NCBI RefSeq assembly: GCF_021556435.1
Contig: NZ_JAKGCU010000019.1
Coordinates: 1-64,000 of the forward strand
Reading direction: 5' to 3'
Source: Gordonia tangerina
GTDB lineage: Bacteria > Actinomycetota > Actinomycetes > Mycobacteriales > Mycobacteriaceae
DNA: 64,000 nt
This document shows positions 11,401 through 22,000 of this stretch, in pieces. The translations under genes and the position numbers were made by a program. The notes beneath the pieces are model-generated. The model saw only the letters and a program-made list of their open reading frames with translations. It was not told the origin of the DNA and did not search any database. The number at the start of each line of letters is the position of its first letter. The first letter of the stretch is position 1.

Positions 11401-14400
11401 CGGCGGGATACTCCGGATCCACCGGGACCCACGCCGCGCCGGTGCGGGCGATCGCCCAGAGTGTGACGATCCAGTCGACGCCGCGCGGCATCGACACGGC
11501 GACGAACCTCTCGGGTCCCGCTCCGAGCGTGAGCAGCAGTCGGGCCAGCCGGTTGGCGGCGGCGTCGAGTTCGGAATAGGTGAGTGCGCGGGTGCCGTCG
11601 GTGACGGCCACCCGGTGCGGTTCGGCGTCGACGGCGGTCGTCAGGATGCGGGACAGGTGCTCGACCGGGCGCTTCCCGGCGCCCACGGCGGGAACCAGAT
11701 CGAGTCGCTCAATCGGTTCCAGCAGCGAGACGTCGCCGATGGTGACCTGCGGGTCGGCGAGGACCGCGGTGATCAGGCGACGCAACCTGGTGCTCAGTCC
11801 GGTGATGGTCGAACGGTCGAACAATGCTGCAGCATAACCGAGTTCGATGCTCATTCCGCCCGGTCCGCCGTCGGCGGCGCGATGCTCGGTGAAGGTGAAC
11901 TGCAAGTCGAATTTGGTGTGTCCGGTGTCGATCCGCGATGCGGTGGCCGCCAGTCCGGCGAAGTCCACGTCGATGGCGGAGCTGTCCTCGAGTGCCACGG
12001 ACACCTGAAAGAGCGGATGCGAGTTACCCCGGTCCGGGTTGAGTTCGGTCACCAGCCGGTCGAACGGCAGGTCGGCATGCTCGAACGCAGCAAGGTCTCG
12101 GTCGCGGACGTGCGTCAGCAGCTCGGCGAACGAGCTGTCCTTGGCCACGTCGGTCCGGAGGACGACGGTGTTGACGAACATCCCGACCATCGCGTCCACC
12201 TCGGCGTCGCCGCGGCCGGAGACCGGCGTGCCGACAGAGATGTCGGAGGTCTGGCTCATGCTGCGCAGCAGCGTCGCCACCAGCGCGTGGCACACCATGA
12301 ACACCGTCGACCCGTGGGCTTCGGCGATGTCTCGGACCTTCTGGTGCACAGCCGGTTCGAGGCCGGCGTGCAGCAGGCCGCCGGTCGCATCGGGAACGCG
12401 GGGACGTGGGCGATCGAAAGGCAGTTCGGTCTCGCGCGGCGCATCGGCCAGTTCGGCAGACCAGAAGCCGAGGTCCTCGGCCACGGTGTCGGCGAGTTGT
12501 GCGTGTCGCCGGGCACTGACCTGAGAGTAGGTCAGTGGGAGCGCGACGAAGTCGGGTGCCGCACCATCGCGACGGGCACGATAGGCCTGCGCGAGATCGG
12601 TGGCCAGTGGTGCCAGCGACCAGCCATCGGCGGCGATGTGATGGATCACCACGGTCAGATGGTGGTCGGCGTCGCCGGTACGGATGATTCGTGCCCGGAT
12701 CGGCAGGTCGGCGGCGAGGTCGAATGGTGCCGAAGCGAATTCGGTCACCGGCGAGGCCGCCTCGGCGTCGAGCACCGGAACCCGGAGATCCACGTCGGCT
12801 GCGTCGATCACGTCGGCGTACGGGGTCCCGGCGTGTTCGGTCACGCGGGTGCGCAACGGTTCATGCCGGGCGACGACATCGCGCATCGCCTCCGCCAGGG
12901 CGTCGGTGTCGAGCTCGCCGACCAGCCGGACCGTGAACGGGATGTTGTAGGTCGCGGCGTCGGTGGTCTCCATCCGGTTGGTCAGCCAGAGTCGGGTGGC
13001 CGCCGGCGAGAGCGGGACGGGCCCGGCAGGGAGGTCGGCAGAAGCGATGTCGGCAGTCGCGACGTCCGGCGCGGGCGCGTCGGCGAGCACGGTCTCGTCG
13101 ACACCGAGCGACCGGACGGCGTCGGCGATACCCGCGATGTCCTTGGCGTCGAACAGGGTCCGGATACCCACGCGGTGGCCCGTCGATCGGGTCAGGCGTG
13201 CCGCGACCCGGGTCGCCGACAACGAGTTGCCACCGATGTCGAAGAAGCTATCGGTCATCGAGATCCGGTCCACGCCCAGGACGGCGGAGACAGTGTCGGC
13301 GACCAGCGCGTCCAGCGGTGCCGTCGGGGCGACGTACTCTCCGGCGTCGCGATACGCGGGCGCCGGCAGCGCACGCCGGTCGAGCTTCCCGTTGGGTGTG
13401 GTGGGCAGCTCGTCGAGCACCACGATGGCGGTGGGGATCATGTGCTCGGGGAGCCGGTCGCCGAGTTCGACGCGGAGATCACGGTCACCGAGGTCGTTGT
13501 CGCCGATCACGTACCCGACGAGCGTCTGTTCACCGGCGACGACGTCGTCGCGGATGAGGACGGCTGCCGAGCGGACGCCACTCAGTGTGCTCAGGGCGGC
13601 TTCCACCTCACCGAGCTCGACTCGCTGGCCGCGGATCTTGACCTGGGAGTCACTGCGCCCGAGATACTCCAGTTCGCCGTCGGGACGGCGCCGGACCAGA
13701 TCCCCGGTGCGGTAGAGGCGGTCGCCGCCACCGTGCGGGTCGGCGACGAATCGTCCCGCAGTCAGATCCGCGCGGCCGGTGTAGCCCCGCGCGAGTTGCA
13801 CGCCGGACAGATACAGTTCGCCGACCGCTCCGATCGGTTGCGGTCGCAGACGGTGGTCGAGCACGTATGCGGCGGTGTTCCATACCGGAGTACCGATCGG
13901 CACCGTGCTGTCGTCGGTGGCGCAGCGGTCGTGAAAGGTCACGTCGATCGCGGCCTCGGTGGGCCCATAGAGGTTGTGGATCGGTGCATCGGTGAGCGTG
14001 GCGGTGGCGCCGACGGTCTCCGGCGTCAACGCCTCCCCGCTGGTGAAGATCTGCCGCAGCGAGCCCAGATCGTCGTGAGTCGCGGCCGCGTCGTCGCCGT
14101 GAGCGGCGGAGAAGGTGGACAGCATCGACGGGACGAAGTGGACGGTGGTGATCTGTGTCGCTGCGATCACGTCCCGCAGATACCACGGATCGCGGTGCCC
14201 GTCCGGGCGCGGGATCACCAGTGATGCACCGGACACCAACGGCCAGAAGAACTCCCACACCGACACGTCAAAGGTGGCGGGGGTCTTCTGCAGGACCCGG
14301 TCGTCGGGGGTGAGGGTGTAGCGCGACTGCATCCAGCGCAGGCGGTTGACGATCGCCCGGTGGGAGATCATGACACCCTTGGGTTTTCCGGTCGACCCAG

Positions 14401-16405
14401 AGGTGAACAGGACGTAGGCGGGGTGATCGCCGCGTAGGGAGTCGCGTACGCGGCGACGGGCGGCGCGGGTGGTGACCGCCGGAGCCGCGGAGTGGTCGGC
14501 GAGACCGGACAGGGTGACGGTCTCGACAGTCGGGTCGGTGGTCTGTGGGCGGCCGAGGGCGCCGATCACCAGGGTCGGTCGGGCGGTCGACATGATGTGA
14601 CCGAGTCGTTCGGCAGGTTCGTCCGGGTCGATGGGCAGAAAGGCACCACCGGCGCGGATCGTCGCGTGCAGCGCCACCACCTGGTCGATGCTGCGGGGCA
14701 ACGCCACGCCGACCACACTCTCCGGCCCGACACCGCGGGCCCGCAGGCCCGCCGCGACGGCTTCGGCGCGCGCGGTCAATTCGGCGTAGCTGAGCTGACC
14801 GATTGTCGCGCCGATGTGGTCGGTGTACTCGGAGACAGGGGACTCGGAGACGGTGTACTCGGAGACGGGGGAATCGGAGACGGGAGAATCGTCGAGCAAA
14901 GCTGCCCGGCGACCGTGACGGCCGGCGGCATCGGAGAGCAGATCGAGCAGGGTAGTGTCGCCGAGGTCGACGGGCTCCCCGATAGCCGTGTGTGCCACGG
15001 TGCGGGCTTCTTCATCACCCATCACCGCGAGGTCGCCGACCGCGGTTGCCGGGTCGGCCGTGACGAACCGCTCCAGGAACTCCACGATTCGCCCATGGTG
15101 GGTGCGGATCTCCCATGGTGAGTAGACATTCGGATTGGCCTCGAGATCGAGCCGCATCCCGCCGGTGAAGCCGTCATAGACATTGACCGACGCATCCTCG
15201 ACCGGGCCGGTGGACAGGACATTCAGTTCGCCGCGCAGGGTGCCGAAATCGATGTGCTCGAAGAACAGCATCACGTTGACCATCGGGCCGAAGAAGCCAC
15301 GTCGGCCCCCGGGGGCGCCGAGCACATCGCCGGTGATGTCCTCGTGGCGGAACTTCTGGTGGCGCACGGCCTGTTTGATCTCACGGTTCACCGATCCCAG
15401 GAGGTCGGCGACGGACACCGGTTGCGCACCACCGTCGATGCGTGCGCGCACCGGCACGACGTTGGAGGTCAGGCCGGCCGAGGTCCGCAGGATGTCGCGG
15501 TCGCGGGCAGCCATCGGCAGGCTCAGCATGGTCGTGTCGCGGTCGTTGAGCCGTGCCAGGTAGGCGGCGACCGCGGCAGTGATCACCGACGCGGCGCGCA
15601 CACCGTGTTCGGTGGCGCGGGCACGGATGCGGTCGACCAACGCCCGCGGCAGGGTGTGCGCCCGCACGGTTGCGGTCGGCGCGGCTGCCGCGGTCGCCGA
15701 CGACAGCGACGTGATCTCGGGCAGTTGCCCACTGTCGCCGCCCGCATGCGCATCATCGAGCAGGGTGGCCGCCCAGTGCGCGCGGTCCCGGTCGAACTGA
15801 TCGGACGACCGGTACTCGGCGTCGAGTGCGGCGATGTCGGCCATCGAGGCGATGTCGGCCGGCGGGGCTTCGTCGCCGTCGACGATTGCGGTGTAGTGCT
15901 GTGCGACGCGCAGCATCATGTACATCGCCGCGTACCCGTCGAACGCCAGGTGGTGACCCCAGCAGTACCAAATGTGATGTCTGTCGCCGAGGCGCAGCAG
16001 ATAGGTCTCGAGCAGCGGATCGGTGAACAGGTCGGTGACCTGGGACCGATGCTCGTCGATCCAGGTCATCGCCGCCGCACGTGGATCGTCGGCCGCGCTG
16101 AAGTCACGTCGCCCCAGGGTGACCGTGCGGGTGCGGTCCACCACCACGTGCGGTTCGTCGTCGCCGGCGTCCACCAGGCGCAGCAGTCCCGATTCGGTCT
16201 CGTCGCAGGTCACGGCGACGGCGCGCTGCGTGATGTCCCCGTCGACCGCGTCGCGGAACTCGGCGAAGGCCGCCACCGCCATCGGCACATCGGGGTCGAG
16301 TTGCTGGGCGTAGTAGATGCCGCGCTGGGCGGCGGTCATCGACAGCGGTGCGCCGAGGCCGTCGGCGGAGTGGGCATCGGTGCGGATGACGTTGTCGGTG
16401 GTCAC
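2420..16405 (-). CDS. Four-module non-ribosomal peptide synthetase, C-A-T x4 plus thioesterase
   Basis: Multimodular peptide synthetase of 4661 aa. Approximate landmarks: C1 (HHLAFDG, 150), A1 ([10 protein letters not shown], 670), T1 serine (GGNSLS, 1060); C2 (HHIAADG, 1258), A2 (1738), T2 (2132); C3 (2375), A3 (2868), T3 (GGTSLQ, 3248); C4 (3441), A4 (3951), T4 (4336); thioesterase GWSLGG (4478). No epimerisation or methylation domain is visible. C1 and the thioesterase resemble EntF. My hand-read specificity codes are DVWHFSLIDK for A1, which matches serine, and DALFVGAVVK, DALFGGCIVK and DALFAGVVIK for A2-A4, which I cannot assign. The start is GTG at 16405, after gaggaggactgc; the open frame runs 459 bases further upstream, but that part is not protein-like. 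No loading module is present, so C1 must accept an acyl or aryl donor made elsewhere. No IdeR-type iron box was found upstream. Confidence 0.95.
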   Translation of the reverse strand: MTTDNVIRTDAHSADGLGAPLSMTAAQRGIYYAQQLDPDVPMAVAAFAEFRDAVDGDITQRAVAVTCDETESGLLRLVDAGDDEPHVVVDRTRTVTLGRRDFSAADDPRAAAMTWIDEHRSQVTDLFTDPLLETYLLRLGDRHHIWYCWGHHLAFDGYAAMYMMLRVAQHYTAIVDGDEAPPADIASMADIAALDAEYRSSDQFDRDRAHWAATLLDDAHAGGDSGQLPEITSLSSATAAAAPTATVRAHTLPRALVDRIRARATEHGVRAASVITAAVAAYLARLNDRDTTMLSLPMAARDRDILRTSAGLTSNVVPVRARIDGGAQPVSVADLLGSVNREIKQAVRHQKFRHEDITGDVLGAPGGRRGFFGPMVNVMLFFEHIDFGTLRGELNVLSTGPVEDASVNVYDGFTGGMRLDLEANPNVYSPWEIRTHHGRIVEFLERFVTADPATAVGDLAVMGDEEARTVAHTAIGEPVDLGDTTLLDLLSDAAGRHGRRAALLDDSPVSDSPVSEYTVSESPVSEYTDHIGATIGQLSYAELTARAEAVAAGLRARGVGPESVVGVALPRSIDQVVALHATIRAGGAFLPIDPDEPAERLGHIMSTARPTLVIGALGRPQTTDPTVETVTLSGLADHSAAPAVTTRAARRRVRDSLRGDHPAYVLFTSGSTGKPKGVMISHRAIVNRLRWMQSRYTLTPDDRVLQKTPATFDVSVWEFFWPLVSGASLVIPRPDGHRDPWYLRDVIAATQITTVHFVPSMLSTFSAAHGDDAAATHDDLGSLRQIFTSGEALTPETVGATATLTDAPIHNLYGPTEAAIDVTFHDRCATDDSTVPIGTPVWNTAAYVLDHRLRPQPIGAVGELYLSGVQLARGYTGRADLTAGRFVADPHGGGDRLYRTGDLVRRRPDGELEYLGRSDSQVKIRGQRVELGEVEAALSTLSGVRSAAVLIRDDVVAGEQTLVGYVIGDNDLGDRDLRVELGDRLPEHMIPTAIVVLDELPTTPNGKLDRRALPAPAYRDAGEYVAPTAPLDALVADTVSAVLGVDRISMTDSFFDIGGNSLSATRVAARLTRSTGHRVGIRTLFDAKDIAGIADAVRSLGVDETVLADAPAPDVATADIASADLPAGPVPLSPAATRLWLTNRMETTDAATYNIPFTVRLVGELDTDALAEAMRDVVARHEPLRTRVTEHAGTPYADVIDAADVDLRVPVLDAEAASPVTEFASAPFDLAADLPIRARIIRTGDADHHLTVVIHHIAADGWSLAPLATDLAQAYRARRDGAAPDFVALPLTYSQVSARRHAQLADTVAEDLGFWSAELADAPRETELPFDRPRPRVPDATGGLLHAGLEPAVHQKVRDIAEAHGSTVFMVCHALVATLLRSMSQTSDISVGTPVSGRGDAEVDAMVGMFVNTVVLRTDVAKDSSFAELLTHVRDRDLAAFEHADLPFDRLVTELNPDRGNSHPLFQVSVALEDSSAIDVDFAGLAATASRIDTGHTKFDLQFTFTEHRAADGGPGGMSIELGYAAALFDRSTITGLSTRLRRLITAVLADPQVTIGDVSLLEPIERLDLVPAVGAGKRPVEHLSRILTTAVDAEPHRVAVTDGTRALTYSELDAAANRLARLLLTLGAGPERFVAVSMPRGVDWIVTLWAIARTGAAWVPVDPEYPAERIAFMIDDSGAELVVTTRDSDPGVERAHTVLLDDDGIRAELDELDATAPTDTDRHAPLDVDHPAYLIYTSGTTGTPKGVVVNHRGIADFAAEEVRAFGLSPESRTLQLASPSFDASVLELLMAVSAAATMHVAPSGVVGGRELAELLRAHRITHAFLTPSLLSTMDPDELPDLRTLVIGGEHPNPEVVRRWSARRALFNAYGPTETTVVATMSGEIDPGDEILTIGRPIRGIAAMVLDERLQPVAPGSVGELYIAGPHLARGYHGVRPLTSKRFVANPYGDPGDRMYRTGDLVRWTSDTPEPTGRRLEFRGRADHQIKIRGHRIELGEIDAALVNDDLVTAAVATTVGAPSTARLVAYVTLTGAARDAGGDVTADIRARLAQRLPRHMIPSAIIELDEIPTTPIGKVDLRALPDPASLGIDTDTSYVAPRTAAERSVATLLAEQLGLDVSEIGRDHDFFDLGGNSLSATQLVGGLEQIAGRRVSVREVFEHSTVAAMARLAADVGDRAPAESGTTDSNPVDQATDTHPLSQLRHDPDAVVAPGPAQQQLWFLNRLARDEQAGGEAGGTEMSASAYNIAFALDLRGDLDVEALGGAVRHAVARHEPLRTVYPEHDGRPVMEIRSADEVVSAFTTVVTDDAGADADAAVLARRGFDLTTEAPIRIALHRIENGRDGGALRDTRLAPRSSPTSESGEQHHKLTIVVHHIAADGWSMTPLARDIAGAYADLRAGRSPAQRPLSVGYRDYLRWQAENLGVDPQRGLSIDAHGIDGQDGTRQAELADWWRRELDGIDTAPVLLPDHVEGADDEPHTGVVDVAFDAGLRSSLRDLADGKATDFMTVHTVFAALLHRLHSDPDVHVTGDRADVVIGTPVAGRNDPRLSDLVGMFVNSVVLRTPIDGSATFGELLDTVRRCDLEALSQADLPFEQVVAAVNPPRNGRHPLFGVVLAFDAETTDGRTPSGPMLELDGLAVEAQEVDTGSARFDLELRIRGDRARFTYAGDVLSRERVRRIADAFVSLARQIVADPDRRIDDHVLGVQPEVAAPTTQPRHLADILEACAHEHPARTAIEAGTDSIDYRDLDERSAAWARHLIDLGIGTDDVIAIALERSIESVVAVWAVAKAGAAALPIDPGYPADRVTHMLADSGAILGITAAAHFGTLPHHLWWIGPEALDSGRGTSRVTARGPRHIDSAAYVIYTSGSTGTPKGVCVTHRGLAAFAASQRELYQVTPESRTLHFASPSFDAAMLELLLAVEAGATMVIAPPTVYGGDELVDLLDTQAVTHAFITPAALSAAAPRELPALQTLGVGGEASPPELVERWAPGRRYLNCYGPTETTIVATMSHPLTPGDEITIGTPVDDATALVLDHRLCPVADRVPGELYLVGPGVARGYLNRTEATTTRFVAAPGGSGTVMYRTGDIVSRRGDGALIYHGRTDNQVKVRGFRIELDEVDAALGRHRAVDWAGTLVVGSGAEAALAAYVTLRDDLAAGDRPEGADILDTVRGRLPAQMVPASVTVIDQIPLTRNGKLDRAALPTPNRHRRSVPGRAPASAAEHVVARVIAEVLGHGEVAADDDFFALGGTSLQATTVTSRLNHLHRGEPLRVREVFDHPRIADLADRVDIDPERAEVDVTPAAPAGPPAERPSTVPLAPVQRRLWSITRAAPDSVQYTIPLALRLHGELSVDALRGALTDVVSRHTALRTVYPIRDGRPVGVVLDEPADVIGALRVHRHADPSGVADELAARPFDLTLDAPLRVAVAAAGTGEHVLVLAVHHIAADGASLPVLVGDLLTAYRERIDGRTDPWPPADVDFRDYAQRVGDDRPEDQVAYWVNRLAGAPTETTLPVSDGGTDRDRRIEGDRTDDDSGAVTTVAFDDDVRSGLADFVRDHHTTAFSVLHTALTILLHRMGLGRDLVIGTPVANRSPRSGTDLDFSRVVGMFVNTLALRTQIEPSGSVADLVAAVRDDDLAALDNRDVPFDDVVSEVNPPREAGRHPLFQIALSVHDFADGIDGTSLSVDTGLDVDVSEVDTGTAKFDLQFTVTGMSPDADNAALEVSYAAARYRRDEVEMLVMRLMRVLRAMLCDPQRLVGDIRVTDPLEVARLSPMTGPTPAAPATFDALLDEAVRRNPDGCAAITEDASITYAELDARANRLARVLLGRGIGADPASVDLAAAEPVVAMAVPRSIDALVAIWAIVRSGAAYVPIDPTYPADRIAHMLADSGARLVVTTEQARSSVPTDAGTPVVVLDDPAVRTRIGHSSPAPLGPGERIAPIRTDQLAYMIYTSGSTGRPKGVLVPHSGLRAVRDELRDRMAPNMSSRVLHFASPSFDASVLEFLMAAAGASALVIAPTDVYGGEPLSDFIDRHGVTHAFITPAAVATMDPHAVPTLASLAIGGEAFGAELVRRWAPGRTVINVYGPTETTVITTGSDELDADTELTIGTPNNGVGALVLDERLHPVPPGVTGELYLVGGQVTRGYHGRPQLTSTKFVPAPMVAGPSHAGNRMYRTGDLACWTADNRLRYVGRDDDQVQIRGFRVELGEIDDALAAAPTVDFAATIIDGADHEGSGPPMIRSYVTAADGQTPDVDELRRQVATVLPRHMVPSSITVLEAIPLTPVGKLDRRALPQPEIVSRSRAPRPGTEATVAAVFAEVLEIDDDAVGAEEGFFDLGGNSLMATTVTTRLSERFGRDVNAGILFGAPTPAELAAVIDDADNSTGMVDPFATLLPLRRPAAGGDAHTGDDSPLFVVHPAIGLSWSFTSLLPHIDRGRAVYGLQNPMLSGGRAPESITELAAHYVQLIRSVAPQGPYRLLGWSLGGLIAQEMAVQLSESGDVVDELTLLDSFVVADRPGFDRTPSVAELMAEFGLDIDTDDGQEPSIAHALESVRNAGGPLSGLSEHEFAAVHRTFLAATPLAADWRPRTYAGDARFVTATADPPPGGPAVDDWAGRITGTVREFVVDCSHARMLLPANVTAYAAAVDGSVTSDRSADPGRPNDQ

Positions 16406-16598
16406 GCAGTCCTCCTCGTCTCGGCGGTGCCATCGGCCGGGTGGCCGACCATGTGTGCCGTCTGCGGGTACTTCGCGTGGCGAAGGGTGGGCGGATTGGT
16501 CTGCTTTCCGGCCCCGCCGACAGATTCCGGAATCGCGCCGAGAGCATGCGGAATCGCGCCGGCTTGACCCGGTAACCTGTCGTGAAAATGTCTGCGCA

Positions 16599-16614
16599 CG
16601 TGGAGTGCTCCACG
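16599..16614. promoter_or_regulatory. Short inverted repeat between NRPS and rplN
   Basis: CGTGGAGTGCTCCACG has 7-bp arms around a 2-base centre and ends four bases before the rplN -35 box. It could be an operator for either divergent transcript. This is seen directly; the function is a guess. Confidence 0.35.
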
Positions 16615-16617
16615 GAT

Positions 16618-16679
16618 TTGGTCCCCACCTGCGGTTTCCCCTACACTTGTGGGGTTGCCTGCGGCACCGACGTGCCGCA
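16618..16679 (+). promoter_or_regulatory. Promoter and leader hairpin of the rplN operon
   Basis: A sigma70-type pair, TTGGTC at 16618-16623 and TACACT at 16642-16647 with an 18-bp spacer, precedes rplN. The transcript start region reads ttgtggGGTTGCC and is followed by a hairpin at 16660-16679 (tgcggcac/gtgccgca, loop cgac). The -10 box and the GGTTGCCTGC start recur upstream of rpsH (34042-34062), where a hairpin also follows. The leader to the rplN start is about 160 nt. Confidence 0.6.
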
Positions 16680-16815
16680 AATCGGCTCGCGAACCCACTG
16701 GGATGGCCGTCGGAAGACGAAAACCCCAGGCAGGCGCGTGTCCGGTGGGCAGCAGACCGTGTGCGTCGGGTCGGCAATCCGGCGGGCATACAAGTCCAGG
16801 TCAAGGAGACAACGA

Positions 16816-17184
16816 GTGATTCAGCAGGAATCTCGCCTGCGGGTCGCCGACAACACCGGAGCAAAGGAAATCCTCTGCATCCGCGTGCTCGGCGGTTCCT
16901 CGCGGCGCTATGCCGGCATTGGTGATGTGATCGTCGCCACTGTCAAGGACGCCATCCCCGGTGGCAACGTGAAGAAGGGCGAGGTCGTCAAGGCCGTCGT
17001 CGTGCGCACCTCCAAGGAGCGCCGCCGTTCGGACGGCAGCTACATCCGCTTCGACGAGAACGCGGCCGTCATCCTCAAGGGTGAGAGCGATCCCCGCGGG
17101 ACCCGCATCTTCGGCCCGGTCGGCCGTGAGCTGCGTGAGAAGAAGTTCATGAAGATCGTGTCGCTGGCACCGGAGGTGATCTGA
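16816..17184 (+). CDS. rplN: 50S ribosomal protein L14
   Basis: Large-subunit protein, 122 aa, the usual L14 length. It has the typical start ([18 protein letters not shown]) and C-terminal [28 protein letters not shown]. The start is GTG at 16816 with AAGGAG eight bases upstream; a longer upstream open frame is not L14-like. It is first in the fragment rplN-rplX-rplE-rpsN. The S10-operon gene rpsQ, which usually sits nearby, is absent; the divergent NRPS lies upstream instead. Confidence 0.97.
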   Translation: MIQQESRLRVADNTGAKEILCIRVLGGSSRRYAGIGDVIVATVKDAIPGGNVKKGEVVKAVVVRTSKERRRSDGSYIRFDENAAVILKGESDPRGTRIFGPVGRELREKKFMKIVSLAPEVI

Positions 17185-17185
17185 C

Positions 17186-17503
17186 ATGAAGGTGCACAAG
17201 GGTGACACCGTGATCGTCATCTCGGGCAAGGACAAGGGCGCCAAGGGCAAGGTCATCCAGGCCTTCCCGCAGGAGCAGCGAGTTCTGGTCGAGGGCGTCA
17301 ACCGCATCAAGAAGCACACCGCCGCCTCGGCCAACGAGCGTGGCGCATCCTCCGGCGGCATCGTGACCCAGGAGGCCCCGATCCACGTGTCGAACGTGAT
17401 GGTCGTGGACTCCGACGGAAACCCGACCCGCGTGGGCTACCGCGTGGACGAGGAGTCCGGCAAGAAGGTCCGTATTTCCCGCAAGAACGGGAAGGACATC
17501 TGA
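17186..17503 (+). CDS. rplX: 50S ribosomal protein L24
   Basis: L24 (105 aa), an early assembly protein of the large subunit. The KOW motif is at the start ([20 protein letters not shown]), followed by [11 protein letters not shown]. It begins one base after the rplN stop, with its ribosome site (ggaggtga) inside the rplN end, so translation is coupled. Length and order are standard. Confidence 0.97.
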   Translation: MKVHKGDTVIVISGKDKGAKGKVIQAFPQEQRVLVEGVNRIKKHTAASANERGASSGGIVTQEAPIHVSNVMVVDSDGNPTRVGYRVDEESGKKVRISRKNGKDI

Positions 17504-17505
17504 TC

Positions 17506-18087
17506 ATGACTTCTACTGAAACCAAGACCCAGCCGCGCCTGAAGACTCGCTACCGCGAGGAGATCAAGGACGCGCTCAACACCGAGTTCGACTACGCCAA
17601 CGTCATGCAGATCCCCGGCGTGGTCAAGGTCGTCGTGAACATGGGTGTCGGCGACGCCGCCCGCGACGCCAAGCTGATCAACGGTGCCGTCGAGGACCTC
17701 GCGCTGATCACCGGTCAGCGCCCGGAGATCCGGCGCGCCCGCAAGTCCATCGCGCAGTTCAAGCTGCGTGAGGGCATGCCGATCGGTGCCCGCGCCACGC
17801 TGCGCGGCGACCGGATGTGGGAGTTCCTGGACCGTCTCGTGTCCATCGCACTGCCGCGTATCCGCGACTTCCGCGGACTCTCCGATCGCCAGTTCGACGG
17901 CAACGGCAACTACACGTTCGGCCTCAACGAGCAGTCGATGTTCCACGAGATCAACATCGACAAGATCGACCGGCCGCGCGGTATGGACATCACCGTCGTG
18001 ACCACGGCGACCAACGACGAGGAAGGCCGCGCGCTGCTGCGTCACCTGGGCTTCCCGTTCAAAGACAACTCCGTGAAGGAGAACTGA
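17506..18087 (+). CDS. rplE: 50S ribosomal protein L5
   Basis: L5 (193 aa) binds 5S rRNA in the central protuberance. Family blocks are clear: [66 protein letters not shown] and [12 protein letters not shown] short N-terminal extension ([10 protein letters not shown]) is common in actinobacteria. It starts two bases after the rplX stop. Confidence 0.97.
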   Translation: MTSTETKTQPRLKTRYREEIKDALNTEFDYANVMQIPGVVKVVVNMGVGDAARDAKLINGAVEDLALITGQRPEIRRARKSIAQFKLREGMPIGARATLRGDRMWEFLDRLVSIALPRIRDFRGLSDRQFDGNGNYTFGLNEQSMFHEINIDKIDRPRGMDITVVTTATNDEEGRALLRHLGFPFKDNSVKEN

Positions 18088-18088
18088 C

Positions 18089-18274
18089 ATGGCAAAGAAG
18101 GCTCTGGTCAACAAGGCCAACAAGAAGCCCAAGTTCGCCGTGCGGGCCTACACCCGGTGCAACAAGTGCGGTCGTCCGCACTCGGTGTTCCGCAAGTTCG
18201 GTCTGTGCCGCGTGTGCCTGCGCGACATGGCGCACGCCGGCGAGCTCCCGGGCGTGCAGAAGTCCAGCTGGTAA
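18089..18274 (+). CDS. rpsN: 30S ribosomal protein S14, zinc-binding short form (type Z)
   Basis: Short 61-aa S14 with two CxxC pairs (CNKC and CRVC) that bind zinc, and the S14 signature [20 protein letters not shown]. Mycolic-acid actinobacteria usually keep this zinc form in the spc operon and may carry a zinc-free paralogue elsewhere, which cannot be judged here. It is the last gene before the operon is interrupted; rpsH, the usual next gene, lies 16 kb downstream. Confidence 0.97.
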   Translation: MAKKALVNKANKKPKFAVRAYTRCNKCGRPHSVFRKFGLCRVCLRDMAHAGELPGVQKSSW

Positions 18275-18285
18275 CTCCCGATCCC

Positions 18286-18322
18286 GTAGTACCAACCGGC
18301 GCTACACGCCGGTAACTACTAC
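18286..18322. terminator. Hairpin after rpsN (minor)
   Basis: Arms accggcg (18295-18301) and cgccggt (18307-18313) with loop ctaca, and an outer gtagt/actac pairing across an internal loop. It lies 12 bases after the rpsN stop. There is no U-tract. Confidence 0.45.
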
Positions 18323-18340
18323 GGATTCGAAGGGTTTGGC

Positions 18341-18377
18341 GATCGGCCCCACCTCCACGACGGAGGTGGGGCCGATC
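18341..18377. terminator. Strong bidirectional terminator-like hairpin
   Basis: Perfect 16-bp stem gatcggccccacctcc / ggaggtggggccgatc with a 5-base loop, between the convergent rpsN and DUF4262 genes. It ends three bases before the DUF4262 stop codon. There is no U-tract, as is common in high-GC actinobacteria. It closes the first half of the split spc operon and could serve both strands. Confidence 0.8.
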
Positions 18378-18380
18378 GTG

Positions 18381-18983
18381 CTACCCGGCAGTGGGTTTCC
18401 GTCGCCGGCGTTCCTTCCGGTTGGGACCGTAGCTGCGCGAGATGACTCGCGGTCCGGTGATCGGGACCGCTGGATCGGACAGAACGCCCTTCACCGGTTG
18501 ATGCTCCGGCTCGAGCGCGTACGCCTCATCCCAAGGGAAGTGACCCCAGTCGTCGGGCCAGATCACCTGCAGGGCGGGCGCGTCGGGGAACAGGACGTTG
18601 CTCACGCACATGTCGTCCTTGTCGATGAGTTCGACGAGGCGTAGCGGCACATCCAGTGCGGCGACACAGATCTCGGTGCCGGCCTGCACGAGTTCGGTCC
18701 AGTCGCACCGATGCAGCAGGTCCCCGAGTTCGTTGATCACCGCGCCGGAGGTTGCGGCGTCTAGGCCGTAGACGATCAGCTCGGGGATCGAATGCAGCGT
18801 TAGGCCGGTGGAATAGGCGAAGGCGCAGTCGGGTACCTCGCATTCCTCCGCGCACTCGGCGCACAACTCCGAGACCGCGGTCACCGACCACCCGTGTGCT
18901 CGAATGCGATGGATCGTGTCCTGGACGAGCGGCTCGGGATGCCATCGCGGCAACCCCCGGATCGCGGCGGCGTGGTCGGACAT
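18381..18983 (-). CDS. DUF4262 domain protein
   Basis: A 200-aa soluble protein matching the DUF4262 pattern: an N-terminal HGWSVTAV block, FAYSTGLTLHSIPELIVYGL, and VSNVLFPDAPALQVIWPDDWGHFPWD. It has four clustered cysteines near residue 45 (CAECAEECEVPDC), possibly a metal site. The C-terminal tail (NRKERRRRKPTAG) is very basic. The ATG at 18983 follows aaaggagcgaac. Its function is unknown; it is convergent with rpsN and probably monocistronic. Confidence 0.8.
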   Translation of the reverse strand: MSDHAAAIRGLPRWHPEPLVQDTIHRIRAHGWSVTAVSELCAECAEECEVPDCAFAYSTGLTLHSIPELIVYGLDAATSGAVINELGDLLHRCDWTELVQAGTEICVAALDVPLRLVELIDKDDMCVSNVLFPDAPALQVIWPDDWGHFPWDEAYALEPEHQPVKGVLSDPAVPITGPRVISRSYGPNRKERRRRKPTAG

Positions 18984-19087
18984 GTTCGCTCCTTTGTTCG
19001 AAGGTGCGGTCCAGTAGACCAGGCGGGTCCGACAGGTTCATCCGGCTCCAAGCGGCCGAAGGAGACGAGCGATCGGCGCAGCGCGGA

Positions 19088-22000
19088 TCAGCTTGCCGAT
19101 CGCTGCGCGATCCCAACCACCTCGTCCTCGGTAGGCGGACTCGGCGGGTGATGACTCAAGCAGAGCGGGGTCGTCACCTTGGTGAACCCGGCGCCCTCGC
19201 GCGCGACGTAGAACACGCCGGTGCTCAGGCGGCCGACGTCGCCGATCGAACTGCCCTTCGCGCGGGCGATCTCCTGTGCGGTCGCGATCTGCACAGGTGC
19301 GTTGAGCATGCCGAAGAACTGCGTGGCGGAATTGCCGGGGATCTTGGCGTTGAGACCCTTGGGTGCCTGCGTCGCGAACACCAGGCCGAGTCCGTACTTG
19401 CGTGCCTGCGACACCAACGCCAACGTGCTCTGCAGGCAGGCGGTGCCACGGTCGGCGGGCGCATAGTTCTGCGCTTCGTCCATCACGAAGAGTCCGCCGA
19501 GCGGCCGCCCCTCGGCTGGGTGCTTCTTGATCCACGCGAACAGCGCCATCTGCAGTTCGTTGACGAAGTTCTGTCTCTTGTCATCGCTGGCCAATGCCGA
19601 GAGGTTGATCACCGAGACGCGGGCGCGATACCCGGGAGACGGCGTGAGCAGGACCGCGGGGTTCGCGGGCGCTCCGGTGCCGCCGAAGAGCGGGTCGTAT
19701 GCGCGTGCGGCCTTGAGGTTCTCGGCCATCTCGGCGGCATAGCGGCGCGCCTCCCGCAGTCCGCTGACGTCGTCGGGCAGGTCCGTCAGCAGATCGATGA
19801 ACTCGACGATCCCGCCGGACTGCCGTCGACCGAAATAGCGCAGAGAGTCCATCAACACGGCCCGTGACTGCGTGGCCTTGGCGGTCTTGCCGCCGACCAT
19901 CGCCCGGGGGATGAGTCCGGCCGTCGCCGCTTCCACGGCCGCCTCGAACTCGTCCGCGTCGTCGGCGACCTCACTCAGATCCGGGAGCGGGCGAAAGCTC
20001 AACGGACGGCCCGACGAACGGCCCGGGGTGAACACGGCGACCTCGGTCCCGGCGATGTAGTCGGCGGCCTTGTCGCGTTCCGCGTCGTCGGCCCACGTGC
20101 GCTCGTCGTGCGGCCATGCCGAGCCGAGCCGTGACAGATCGTTGTTCACGTCCAACACGATCGACGAGACACCCTGCAGCGCACATTCTTCGACGATCCG
20201 TCGGATCAGGACGGTCTTGCCGGAACCGGACCCGGCGAAGATCGCGGTGTGTTTGCGCAGGGCCTCGAGCGCGATGGTGACCGGACGTCCGGACCCGACC
20301 TCTGCACCCATGGTGATCGTCCCGGCGTCGGCATCGCCACTGATGATCGGCGCGGGTGGCCGTGCGGCGGCGCCGAGCACGACACTCGTGGCCGACTCAC
20401 TGAGCGCGGACACCGCGTAACGGTCGCCGCTGCGATCGGGCGTGACGGCGGAGCGGCCCCGTGGCCGTTCGTGTCGTGCCGGCTGGTCGGTCCGGACGAG
20501 GTCGTCGACCGTTGCGGCAGGCGGGACGGCGCGCGCGGCGGGCTCGAGGATCTCCGCGATGAAGCCGACTCGCGCGGCGGGGTTTCGGCGGGCGGTCCAT
20601 TCGCTGAGAAATTCCGAACGCTCCGAACGTATCCGCGCGAGTGCGGTGAGGACCGTGATGTCGTCGTCGGTCCAGGCGACGACCCGTCCACCCCGCTGGT
20701 GGAGTTCGGTGACAATCTGCGCGGTCTTGGCCCCCGACGGCCAGGGGCCGCGGCGGAGGATGACCAGGGTGCGTGCGGCGCTGCCGAGTGACAGCCCGGC
20801 GGCGGTCGTCGCGTTGGCGAGACGGGCCTGCACCGAGCGTGGGTGCGTGGCCGAGACGGCCCGGAAGCTCCACGATTCCTCGGCATCGGTCTCGGGATCG
20901 AGAATCCGCGTGATCCGTCCGTGGAGCACGGCTTTGGGACTGGGCTTGGGGTCCTGGCGGAAGGCGTCACCGGTGTCGCCGAGTGCCTCGATCCAGGAGG
21001 CGAACCCGGCCTGCAACAGAGCCGGCACGGTCTGATCCTCCGACTCCGGCGTCAGGGCGAGGGAGGGATCGGCCGCCGCGAGCAGCTCCGCGAAGCGCTG
21101 ATCGAGTTGTGCCAGTTCCGGTCTTTCGTTGTCGGTGGGTACCGGCTCGACCGGCGTGTCGGTTGTCAACGACGCCATCTCGCGGAAGGCGTCGGCGCGC
21201 AGGCATGCCCCGATGTGCCGGTCGACGGTCCGCATCAGTTCCCGCGGGGTGAAGTCGACGGACGCCGACAGTGCGGCGTCCGAGACCGGCCAGGTGGGAT
21301 ACGGCGCGATGAAGTCCGCCTCGGCGAAGCACGGCGCGAACCGCTTGGCCAGCAACGCCCGACCGAAGTCGGCAGATGGCGGACGCTGCAGTCGTGGTGG
21401 CTGGCGGAACCGGTCCATCGCCGACGCCATGACATTGGCCTCGAGATACTCCCACGCTGCGGTGATCGAGGAGACCACGGCCGCCGTCCGGCTCATCGTC
21501 TCGCGGATGGACATCAGGCCGTGAGCCACCTTCTCGACCGAGTTCTCGTCGTGTCGGTTCTCTGATTTGGCCGCCTCGATCAGCGTGTCGATCTGGTCGA
21601 TGGCCAGCACCGTCGCATTGTCGAAAGCGATGATGCGCGAGATGTTCTCGACGATCTCCTGGTAGCCCAGGCGTGCGTTGCGGATTCCCCACTCCGCGAG
21701 CTCCTCGCTGTCGTCGACGTCGAGGTGCAGGAACGCCTCGCCGAGATCCTTGGTCGCGAAGTCGTCGGCCTCGGTCAGCACCAGCGCGCGCAAGATGTGC
21801 TGAGACCGTCGGCGGTGCCGCGAGTGCGTGGTGTAGACGGCGGTCACGTACCGATCCAGGATGTCTGGGGTCACCGACGTCTCGCCGGTCACCGCCGCCA
21901 GGTCGTCGGGTTCGACGCCGGTGGCCGTGCCGAGTCGGTCGAGCAGCTGGGCGAGTTGGGAGCGGTGCGTCGGGGTGGGCCGGCTGAGGTCCTCCAACAT

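Noticed and set aside
10238..14224. 1328-codon open frame on the plus strand across the NRPS
   Set aside because: It is the antisense shadow of a high-GC gene; its peptide is Gly/Arg/His-rich with no domains, while the minus frame has complete NRPS domains.
16406..16640. Iron box (IdeR-type) upstream of the NRPS
   Set aside because: I looked for TTAGG...CCTAA-like palindromes and saw none, so siderophore control is not supported.
16406..16864. Extension of the NRPS frame upstream of 16405
   Set aside because: The peptide is Arg/Ser-rich and not protein-like, it overlaps the rplN promoter and start, and a strong ribosome site sits at the GTG at 16405.
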